From RFPW01 sp040401595 (GTDB lineage Bacteria; Pseudomonadota; Gammaproteobacteria; Burkholderiales; Burkholderiaceae_E), in the NCBI GenBank assembly GCA_040401595.1, contig JBBAOE010000055.1, positions 1 through 9,397 of the forward strand: DNA of 9,397 nt. The letters are read 5' to 3'. Both the position numbers and the translations under genes were made by a program. Position 1 is the stretch's first letter; the number at the start of each line of letters is the position of its first letter. Of this stretch, positions 1 through 6,636 are shown one piece after another. The notes beneath the pieces were generated by a model. That model saw only the letters and a list, made by a program, of their open reading frames with translations. It ran no database searches and was not told the DNA's origin.

Positions 1-1
1 G

Positions 2-1906
2 CCACTGGAAAAAGCCCGCTACCTGCTGGCCCTGCTCTGCGTCGCGATCCTGCCTGCGGTCTTCTATCTGGTGGGCCTCCGATGCATCCGCCCGGAGGTA
101 CTGGACGTTCTCAATCGACCAGGTCCACTGGCCGTCCGTGATCTGCTGCTGGCGACCGCTTTGGTGGCGTGGTTCCTCGTGCTCTGCAGATCGAGTGAGA
201 TTCCCAACAGCGGAGAATACCTCCTCGCGTCTCTGCCGCTGGCGCTGCTGATCGTGTTCCGCTGGCGAGATATCCCCCGGATAACGCCGATCATGAGCTG
301 GTTTGTGATCGGCTCGCTGGCGGTCCTGGGATTCCTGACGCAGTGTGTTGGAGAGAACTGGTTTTTTCGTTGCCACTTTATCTGGCACCACATGGACATA
401 CTGCTGGCAGCGGTCAATCAAGTAGCGCACGGCAAGACCGTGTTGGTCGACACCACCAGCCAGTACGGTATTTTTTACCCCTACGTGATCGCTGCGGCCC
501 TCTGGCCGTTTGGCGTCAGCCAGCCGGGCATGACAGTGGTTTTCGCGACCCTTGTCTTGCTGCAGTCAGCTTTGCTTTTTCTGGCCTTCAAACGGTTGCC
601 CGGCATGACACCCGCGTGGCAGGCGGCTTTTGCCGTCAGCTATGCCGGACTGGCAGTGCCAATGCTCAATGGCGCCCTCTTCAATGCCCAAGACAGCCTA
701 TTTCACGTCAATATTCTTCAGCCCGGCTACGATTTCTCTCCGGTGTATTACCAGTTCACGCCGGTCCGCACGTTCTGGTTTGCGGTCTTTGTCTGGCTCT
801 GCGGTTCTGAATCCCGCTTCACGCGTCCTTGGTTCATTCCGCTGGGCTATGTTCTGGCGGGCACGAGCTTTCTCTGGAACGCCGATACCGGGCTCGTCAT
901 TCTCATCGCCTGGACGGGCATGCTGGTGTACCGTCGCATGGATAGCTGGCGCCGGGATCCACTCGGACTGCTGCGACATGCCACGACCCATCTTGTTGCG
1001 CTGGCTGCAACGATTATCGGCTCGCTTGCCTTCTATGCTGCATTCGCGTGGCTGAGATCCGGTCAGCTTCCCCGCTACGGTGAACTGTTTTTCTTTCAGC
1101 GGGTCTTCTATGAATCTGGGTTTTACATGGTGGCGATGCCGCTGTGGGAGTTCTGGCAACCGATCTTCGCTCTGCTGGCTTTCACGATGGCCTGGTGTCT
1201 GCGGCAGGTCGTCCGGGAACGGATTCGAGCTCCCTCCCCATGGGTTTTCTTTATCGCCGCCTATGGGCTGGGACAGTTTTCCTACTACCAGGGCCGGAGC
1301 CTGCCACAGGTGCTTCCCGCTATTTTTCTCCCCGTGTTTCTCCTTGCTTTCTTTTGGACTCGGCAGGGACTCTCCGCGCTCGCGGGCCGGACGTTCGCCG
1401 AGATCGAGCGGCCCACCTCACTCCGGCTCATCGCGATACAGACGGTGCCGGTCATTCTCTTCTGCCTCTGCGGCTTCATGAATCTCTGTCGCAGCCTCCC
1501 GGCAGCGGTCTTCTACGCAACCAATACCACGAGCACGATGGACGCTCGCGAGATGGATCCGCTGACGGTTGCCATGAGATCGCACGTGGCGGGAAAGGCG
1601 GTGGCAATCCTGATCGAGCCCGAGGCCTTCCTGCATACCAAGGCCGGAAGCTGGTCTGTCCTGCCAGTTGCCAGCCTGACCGAGGTGTTTCTCCGGTCCC
1701 AGGTGGCACAGATCCAGCGAACGATTGAAACCCCTGGAACGTTGATCGTTGTACAACCGCACCTCCTGTCGAACACGTGTCGACAACTCGACCTGTCATC
1801 TTTCACCGTGAAGCATCAGTTGCCATTCGGAGCGATCCTGATGGAATATGACCCGAAGGCAGAGGATGCCTCTACGAGCGAAGTCGATTCGTCGCCTCAG
1901 CCGTGA
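2..1906 (+). CDS. Polytopic membrane protein, possible GT-C-type glycosyltransferase (5' end outside window)
   Basis: The frame is open from base 2. The codons before the first candidate start (GTG at 71) encode a good membrane helix (residues reading YLLALLCVAILPAVFYL), so the gene very likely begins upstream of the window and this is a 3' fragment of about 634 residues. It has roughly 13-15 hydrophobic helices, then a C-terminal soluble region of about 135 residues with a polar Ser/Asp/Glu-rich tail. Counting from the GTG at 71, a loop near residues 105-133 holds WHHMD, then GKTVLVDTTSQYG before another helix. A D-x-x-SQYG loop after an early helix recurs in large uncharacterised membrane proteins of polysaccharide loci, which resemble GT-C enzymes using polyprenyl-linked donors. 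It ends 49 bases before a GtrB-like glycosyltransferase on the same strand, probably in one transcript. A GT-C role is inferred from topology and neighbour; a polymerase or other envelope protein remains possible. Confidence 0.75.
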   Translation, partial: PLEKARYLLALLCVAILPAVFYLVGLRCIRPEVLDVLNRPGPLAVRDLLLATALVAWFLVLCRSSEIPNSGEYLLASLPLALLIVFRWRDIPRITPIMSWFVIGSLAVLGFLTQCVGENWFFRCHFIWHHMDILLAAVNQVAHGKTVLVDTTSQYGIFYPYVIAAALWPFGVSQPGMTVVFATLVLLQSALLFLAFKRLPGMTPAWQAAFAVSYAGLAVPMLNGALFNAQDSLFHVNILQPGYDFSPVYYQFTPVRTFWFAVFVWLCGSESRFTRPWFIPLGYVLAGTSFLWNADTGLVILIAWTGMLVYRRMDSWRRDPLGLLRHATTHLVALAATIIGSLAFYAAFAWLRSGQLPRYGELFFFQRVFYESGFYMVAMPLWEFWQPIFALLAFTMAWCLRQVVRERIRAPSPWVFFIAAYGLGQFSYYQGRSLPQVLPAIFLPVFLLAFFWTRQGLSALAGRTFAEIERPTSLRLIAIQTVPVILFCLCGFMNLCRSLPAAVFYATNTTSTMDAREMDPLTVAMRSHVAGKAVAILIEPEAFLHTKAGSWSVLPVASLTEVFLRSQVAQIQRTIETPGTLIVVQPHLLSNTCRQLDLSSFTVKHQLPFGAILMEYDPKAEDASTSEVDSSPQP

Positions 1907-1942
1907 TACCTGCCGGTTATAAATCTCACACGGAACGAAACC

Positions 1943-1946
1943 GGAG
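1943..1946 (+). promoter_or_regulatory. Ribosome binding site of the GtrB-like glycosyltransferase
   Basis: GGAG lies 9 bases before the ATG at 1956 and supports that start over in-frame alternatives. The bases CCGGTT at 1913-1918 are complementary to AACCGG at 1939-1944, so a weak 6-bp stem with a 20-base loop could cover the first two bases of this site. TATAAAT at 1918-1924 resembles a -10 box, but no matching -35 box is visible, so read-through from the upstream gene is more likely than a separate promoter. Confidence 0.55.
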
Positions 1947-1955
1947 AACCATCGA

Positions 1956-3023
1956 ATGGCACATGCCCGAGCGACACAGAGCAGCGGCGAGAACACCTCT
2001 CGGCCAGAGTTGGCGACGTGGAAGCGAGTGCCAGCCCCGTCCGTTCATCGGGGCAGCCACGTGGGCCTCGTGCTCCCCTGCTACAACGAGGAAGGCAATG
2101 TTGACGAACTCTATGGGCGAATCGTGCAGGTTTTTGAGGGTCTACCCGCCTACTCGTTCGAGATGCTTTTCATTGACAATGCTTCTACCGATGGCACTGC
2201 GGACGCCCTCAAGGCCCTCGCCGACCGCGATCACCGGGTGAAAGTGATCGTCAACGCCAGAAACTTCGGACACATTCGCTCACCATTTCATGCGATTCTC
2301 GAATCGGCCGGCGACTGCGTGATCGCCATGTGCACCGACCTCCAAGATCCGCCGGAACTGATCCCGCAGTTTCTTGAGCAGTGGGAACGCGGGGCCAGCA
2401 TGGTTTTGGGCCAGAAGCGCACCAGCCAGGAATCACCCATTTTTTTCGCCCTCCGCAGCCTCTACTACAAGTTCGCCCGAGCGATGTCGGAGGTGCCCCT
2501 TCTGGAGCACGTGACTGGCTTTGGTCTGTACGACCGCCGCGTCGTTGAAATCATGCGCGGGTTTGCCGATCCCTACCCTTACGGACGGGGTATGATCGCG
2601 GAAATCGGCCTTCCCTACACGCTCATCCCGTACGATCAGCCGCTCCGCAAGCGCGGCATCACGAAAAACAACATTCATACTCTTGTCGATCTCGCGATTC
2701 TCGGCATCACCAGCCATTCGAAGATCCCTCTTCGCGTGGCAACGATCGCAGGGTTCTTGTTGGGTGGACTATCGCTCATCGTGGCTCTGGGATTCCTCGT
2801 CCTTAAACTCATATTTTGGTATTCCCTGCCCGCTGGGTATGCGCCCGCCGTGATCGGAATCTTCTTTCTCGGCTCGGTGCAGATCTTTCTGATCGGACTT
2901 CTCGGCGAATATGTGGGCGCCGTGCTCACACAGGTGCGCAGGCGGCCGTTGGTCGTGGAATTGGAGCGGACGTCTCATGCATCCGATGCCGTCCCCATCG
3001 AACACCAATCAGAAACAAACTGA
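1956..3023 (+). CDS. GtrB/DPM1-type polyprenyl-phosphate glycosyltransferase (GT2) with two C-terminal membrane helices
   Basis: This 355-residue protein has the family 2 glycosyltransferase fold. The nucleotide-binding start PCYNEEGNV is at residues 41-49, IDNASTDGT at 73-81, and the metal/donor motif TDLQDPPELI at 127-136. RGMIAEIGLP at 211-220 and the SHSKIPLR region at 253-260 match the part that precedes the membrane helices in the GtrB/ArnC/DPM1 group. Two helices lie at about 262-287 and 296-320, followed by GEYVGAVLTQVRRRP, a usual ending of GtrB-like proteins. Enzymes of this group move a hexose or related sugar from a nucleotide donor to undecaprenyl phosphate at the cytoplasmic face of the inner membrane. 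The sugar cannot be told from sequence. The first 35 residues are a polar extension of low complexity. The ATG is chosen because GGAG lies 9 bases before it. Two TGA codons follow in tandem (3021-3026). The membrane protein just upstream is a plausible user of the lipid-linked product. Confidence 0.9.
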   Translation: MAHARATQSSGENTSRPELATWKRVPAPSVHRGSHVGLVLPCYNEEGNVDELYGRIVQVFEGLPAYSFEMLFIDNASTDGTADALKALADRDHRVKVIVNARNFGHIRSPFHAILESAGDCVIAMCTDLQDPPELIPQFLEQWERGASMVLGQKRTSQESPIFFALRSLYYKFARAMSEVPLLEHVTGFGLYDRRVVEIMRGFADPYPYGRGMIAEIGLPYTLIPYDQPLRKRGITKNNIHTLVDLAILGITSHSKIPLRVATIAGFLLGGLSLIVALGFLVLKLIFWYSLPAGYAPAVIGIFFLGSVQIFLIGLLGEYVGAVLTQVRRRPLVVELERTSHASDAVPIEHQSETN

Positions 3024-3026
3024 TGA

Positions 3027-3695
3027 TCAGTCAGTAGCCGTGTCGGAACCGATGACGCCGAGAAGGTCATCAGGCTGATTCAGCACCAGCACATCGGGCC
3101 GCTCGGAGAGCACCCGGGCGGTACCATAGCCCCATGAGGCGAGGAAGAACCTCGCGCCAATTCGCTCGGCAGCATGGAGGTCGTCCAGACCGTCACCCAC
3201 GAAGACCCCCCCTGCAAGCCCTTCCGCCTTCACAAAAGCGGCGGCGCGGTCGGGCTTCGTATCGTGCCCGCTGGGATCACCACCGACGACACATCGCACG
3301 AATGGCTTGAGATTCAGGTGAGCGACAATGGCTTCGGCAGCGGTCTGAGGCTTGTTCGTCACGATGTACATCCGCCACCCATCGTCCGTGAGTCGCCGCA
3401 GGAGCCGCTCCACACCTGGAAAGAACGCGGTCTCGAAAAGACCGGTCGTCGCGTAGTGCTGACGGTAGCCGGCTATCACCGCGTCCCGCTGAGACTGCGT
3501 CAGGCCGGGCAGTGCGGCTTCGAGCATCCGCGGGAGCGGCGGGCCGATGAACCGCGGCCAGTCGACTTCAGACGACGGTATGCCACATGACGCGAGGGCG
3601 TTTTCAAGCGAGGCGACGATGCCGTGGGCTGAATCGGCAATCGTGCCGTCGAGGTCGAAGTATGCCGGCTTACCGAAACCCGGCTGCAGCATCAC
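3027..3695 (-). CDS. HAD-superfamily phosphatase, phosphoglycolate-phosphatase/NANP-like
   Basis: This 222-residue protein is of normal length for a haloacid dehalogenase phosphatase with a helical C1 cap. All four HAD motifs are present: DLDGT with nucleophile D14 and acid D16; motif II T113 in VTNKP; motif III K147 in TKPDR; and motif IV GDGLDD at 167-172. The cap lies at about residues 20-90. The catalytic set looks intact, so a phosphomonoesterase is likely. The Gph group acts on small phosphates, and relatives such as NANP remove the 9-phosphate of sialic acids. Its place as last gene of an operon starting with a NeuB-like synthase suggests a sugar-phosphate or nonulosonate-phosphate substrate (inference). 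The first codon may be GTG at 3695, sharing GTGA with the FkbM stop, or ATG at 3692, giving a TGATG junction. A GGTGG is better spaced for the ATG. Its stop is 3 bases from that of the converging glycosyltransferase. Confidence 0.9.
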   Translation of the reverse strand: MMLQPGFGKPAYFDLDGTIADSAHGIVASLENALASCGIPSSEVDWPRFIGPPLPRMLEAALPGLTQSQRDAVIAGYRQHYATTGLFETAFFPGVERLLRRLTDDGWRMYIVTNKPQTAAEAIVAHLNLKPFVRCVVGGDPSGHDTKPDRAAAFVKAEGLAGGVFVGDGLDDLHAAERIGARFFLASWGYGTARVLSERPDVLVLNQPDDLLGVIGSDTATD

Positions 3696-4822
3696 GATGC
3701 CACCATCTCGCGCGGCAACGCGTAAAGCACGAGGTCAAACCCGTTCCATGCATGAGACCGGAGAAAGAACTGACAGTCCGGAAGCAACTCATCGACCAGC
3801 CGTGGCAGTTCCCACAGGTCGGCAGGCTTATGATAGACGCACACAGCGAGAGCAGGCCGGAACGAGCGGAGGGTGTTCGCCATACCGTACAACGCCGCCT
3901 CCTCGGCTCCCTCGATATCGAGTTTCACGTAGGTGGGCCCAAACCATGGCAGGGCTTCGTCGAGGCTCACCGTCTGAATGACGATATCGCCGCTATCGGC
4001 AATACCACTGCTTGCCAATCCATCGGCGTGAAAACGCACCTGCCTCGTCGATCGATCAAGACCGCATGGCCACAGGCTGATTTCCTTGCACGGCGGCCCT
4101 CCAGCCACATATCGGCCGAGCGTGGCATAGTTCGCTGGATCAGGCTCGAAGGCGGCGATGGCGGCACACTGCAAGCCTGCCGCGGTCAGGTGCGCGATCG
4201 TGTCGCCGTCGAACGCTCCGCCGTCGACGAGCCTTACTCCGCTTCGGAGCAGAGGGACTCCAGCTGGAGCGTATTGATCTTGAGTGGTCGGCTCGCGGAG
4301 CCGTGTCGGGCAGAAGGTCCGACGAAGTCCGACTGCTTCCACCAGCGTCTCTCGGCTCTTCTTATCGGCCAGTGTGTCGAATAACCAACCGGCTTCCTCC
4401 ATAGATGGGGTCATGGCGTCTGAAGTTGCCAGCCAGTAGGCATCGGTTCCGGAAACCACCTGACACAGTTCCACAGCGCCAACGACTCGGCCGAAGCCGC
4501 GGGTGGCAAGCGCGTGATGAACCGGCAGCGGATCGACCCCCGGATTGAAGATGGTGACGATCGCGGTCGCACCGTCATGAGCGAGCGAAGCAACCTCAGG
4601 ATCCTGCAGACGCAGTACCGGAACCCCTTCGCAGGGCACCGAAGCTGTCGAGTCGATCATCGCCGCCACGTGGTAGCCAGCTTCACGGAGCAGCCTCAGC
4701 GTCGCACGCCCTTTCCGCCCAGCTCCATACAGAACCAGTGGAGCTGTGCCGAGCGGGACTGCGGCCGTGAGAGGCGTCGTAAGCAGCGAGTGCAAGCGTT
4801 CGTGGTCCGAATCGAGAGTCAT
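3692..4822 (-). CDS. FkbM-family SAM-dependent methyltransferase with N-terminal Rossmann-like domain
   Basis: This 376-residue protein has two domains. Residues 28-58 (LVLYGAGRKG, then a helix and MIDS) form a Rossmann-like nucleotide-binding start, with the domain reaching about residue 120. After a linker the FkbM methyltransferase domain follows: SAM-binding VDGGAFDGDT at 199-208, FEPDP at 225-229, TVSLDE at 284-289, VKLDIEGAEEAALYG at 299-313 and CVYHKPADLWELP at 328-340. FkbM proteins usually methylate hydroxyl groups on sugars or polyketides; the substrate here is not readable. The two-domain layout recurs in polysaccharide loci, where the N-terminal part may bind a nucleotide sugar or act as a reductase-like accessory domain. 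The ATG overlaps the ThDP-enzyme stop as ATGA and its own stop overlaps the phosphatase start, so it is an internal, probably translationally coupled gene. No strong Shine-Dalgarno site precedes it, which fits coupling. Confidence 0.9.
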   Translation of the reverse strand: MTLDSDHERLHSLLTTPLTAAVPLGTAPLVLYGAGRKGRATLRLLREAGYHVAAMIDSTASVPCEGVPVLRLQDPEVASLAHDGATAIVTIFNPGVDPLPVHHALATRGFGRVVGAVELCQVVSGTDAYWLATSDAMTPSMEEAGWLFDTLADKKSRETLVEAVGLRRTFCPTRLREPTTQDQYAPAGVPLLRSGVRLVDGGAFDGDTIAHLTAAGLQCAAIAAFEPDPANYATLGRYVAGGPPCKEISLWPCGLDRSTRQVRFHADGLASSGIADSGDIVIQTVSLDEALPWFGPTYVKLDIEGAEEAALYGMANTLRSFRPALAVCVYHKPADLWELPRLVDELLPDCQFFLRSHAWNGFDLVLYALPREMVAS

Positions 4823-6636
4823 CGTGTGTCGCCCGGGACGGGTGGAAGCCGATTCTCATCCAGTTCATCACGACCTAAAAACGGCGCCATGTCGTCGAGC
4901 GGCGACGATACCATGCGGCCATCGGGCAGCCGGCGAGACGAGAGCTTCGGCTCGAAGCCCTGCGCCGGATCGAGCATGACTTCGCAGAGATAGGGTCCAG
5001 GCGCGTCGAGGATCGCCGATAGGTCGGGTGCGAAGTGTGGCTCGCTGAGACGCGACGCCGGCAACCCGTAGGCCTCGGCGACCTTAACGAAATCGGGGCA
5101 GGACACGCCACTCTCGGCCCCGGCACCGACCGCCAGGCCGAAGAATGCGGTCTGCGTCTGTCGGATCGAGAGATAGCCGCCGTTGTTGAGCACGAAGATT
5201 TTGATTGGAAATCCATGGTGCCGGACGGTCTGGAGTTCCTGAATATTCATCTGGAGGCTACCGTCGCCAGCGAGACAAATCACACGCTTGCCGCCGCGGG
5301 CCACGGCCGTCCCGATTGCCGCCGGTAGGTCATAGCCCATTGAGGCAGACCCTGAATTCGAAAACAGCCGCGTCTGGGCCCGGATGACCGACGACTGGAA
5401 AGTCACGATGCAGGCCGTGGCGTCGCCACAGACGAGCACGTCATCCTCCGCCACCGCTGAGAAAAGTTCGTGAGCGAAATGATATGGGTTGATCGCGCCC
5501 GACCGGGATACCTGCCGCACCGGATCGAATACCGGATACCGGGCCACCCGCTCGCGGCACCAGGCGAGCCACGAAGCGTGCCTCGAGCGGTCAAAGCCGT
5601 GAGCAACGATCGCGGCGTCGAGCGATTCGAGAAAATCGTTGGCGTCCGCACAGATCGGGAGATCGGGCCTGACCATTGGCTTGGCTAATTCCTCCGGATC
5701 GATATCGACGACGATCTTTTCTGCAAGGGGGGCAAAATTGTCCCAGTTGTAGCTCACCTGTCGAATGTTCAGCCGAGAGCCGATCACAAGCACAAGATCA
5801 CTATTTTGTACCGTAAAGTTCCCGGGACGGTCGCCAATGCTGCCTGCCTTTCCACAGGCGCAGGGATCCGATGTTTCGATTACGTCGTGCGTCCATGCGG
5901 TCGCCACAGGGATGCCGAGTTTCGCGACTACCCGTCGAAACACGTCGACCGCCCCCGCGATTCGCACACCCGTTCCCGCGAGGATCACCGGTCGCTTGGC
6001 GGCTGCAATCTTCGAGAGCACTCGGTCGGCGAGTCTCTCAAGGTCATCATGGTCGACAGCGCCCGGGGTTGGCTGCGGGCTGTAGCCCTCCAAGGAGTCG
6101 GGATCGATGTCGGCGGCCTGCACATCCACCGGAATGTCGATCCAACAAGGCCCGGGCCTCCCGGACTGGCAGAGGTGCCAGGCCCGCTCGAGTTCATACC
6201 GCACACGCTGTGGATCGGTCAGCAGCACCGCCGATTTCGTGATGGTGTGCACCATGCCCACAATGTCGACCTCTTGGTCACCCAACTGGCGGAGTCGTCC
6301 AAGGAGGCCGTGCGTGGCCAGGAGCGTCTCCCGCTTCATCTGGCCGGAGAGCACGATCATGGGGACCGAATCGGTGAACGCCCCGAACACTCCGTTGAGC
6401 GCATTGACGCCACCGGGGCCACTGGTGACGCTCACGATGCCGGGCTTTCCGGTGACACGAGCGTAACCCTCGGCCGCCATCGCGGCGGCCTGCTCGTGAT
6501 GATTGCAAACATACTGAATCCGTGTCTCCCGTCCGAGAGCGTCGTTCAGGTGCATCGCACCGCCGCCGGTCACGAGAAAGACGTGCCGCACGCCGCGGTC
6601 GGCGAGGAACTGCATGCAATAGTCGGCGAGCCGCAT
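4819..6636 (-). CDS. Thiamine-diphosphate-dependent enzyme, acetolactate-synthase-like, of the polysaccharide-locus type
   Basis: This 605-residue, three-domain ThDP enzyme has length and layout like acetolactate synthase large subunits. The Pyr domain holds the catalytic glutamate E48 in NHHEQAAAMAAEGYAR, then TSGPGG at 71-76 and SGQ at 97-99. The middle domain (about 195-340) has VILAGTG at 217-223 and VLVIGSRLN at 282-290. The PP domain has the ThDP/magnesium motif GDGSLQMN at 457-464 ending in NN at 484-485, preceded by SASMGYDLPAAIG at 430-442. No regulatory small subunit or other branched-chain amino acid gene lies nearby. The C-terminal tail (FEPKLSSRRLPDG at 561-573, then SSPLDDMAPFL) is one I recall from ThDP enzymes in sugar loci. 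A carboligase acting on a sugar intermediate, as YerE does in yersiniose synthesis, is plausible but not proven; a decarboxylase is an alternative. GGAG at 6645-6648 lies 8 bases before the ATG, which overlaps the preceding stop by one base (TGATG). Confidence 0.92.
   Translation of the reverse strand: MRLADYCMQFLADRGVRHVFLVTGGGAMHLNDALGRETRIQYVCNHHEQAAAMAAEGYARVTGKPGIVSVTSGPGGVNALNGVFGAFTDSVPMIVLSGQMKRETLLATHGLLGRLRQLGDQEVDIVGMVHTITKSAVLLTDPQRVRYELERAWHLCQSGRPGPCWIDIPVDVQAADIDPDSLEGYSPQPTPGAVDHDDLERLADRVLSKIAAAKRPVILAGTGVRIAGAVDVFRRVVAKLGIPVATAWTHDVIETSDPCACGKAGSIGDRPGNFTVQNSDLVLVIGSRLNIRQVSYNWDNFAPLAEKIVVDIDPEELAKPMVRPDLPICADANDFLESLDAAIVAHGFDRSRHASWLAWCRERVARYPVFDPVRQVSRSGAINPYHFAHELFSAVAEDDVLVCGDATACIVTFQSSVIRAQTRLFSNSGSASMGYDLPAAIGTAVARGGKRVICLAGDGSLQMNIQELQTVRHHGFPIKIFVLNNGGYLSIRQTQTAFFGLAVGAGAESGVSCPDFVKVAEAYGLPASRLSEPHFAPDLSAILDAPGPYLCEVMLDPAQGFEPKLSSRRLPDGRMVSSPLDDMAPFLGRDELDENRLPPVPGDTR

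Noticed and set aside
71..1906. GTG at 71 as the true start of the first gene
   Set aside because: The same frame is open to the window edge and encodes a convincing membrane helix before this codon, so the gene is better read as truncated by the window.
2440..2446. Run of seven T in the glycosyltransferase gene, considered as a phase-variable tract
   Set aside because: It is short, encodes a normal Ile-Phe-Phe stretch in frame, and the gene is intact on both sides; there is no sign of frameshifting.
3204..3210. Run of seven C (seven G on the coding strand) in the HAD gene, considered as a slippage site
   Set aside because: The frame is intact through motif IV immediately after it; a 7-base tract alone is weak evidence in G+C-rich DNA.
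3587..4384. 265-residue + strand reading frame opposite the FkbM gene
   Set aside because: It is antisense to the FkbM methyltransferase with clear motifs; its translation is basic and featureless.
4819..6636. Assignment as ilvB/ilvI acetolactate synthase for branched-chain amino acids
   Set aside because: There is no small subunit or ilv/leu genes nearby, the gene sits in a sugar-modification operon, and its C-terminus is of the polysaccharide-locus type.
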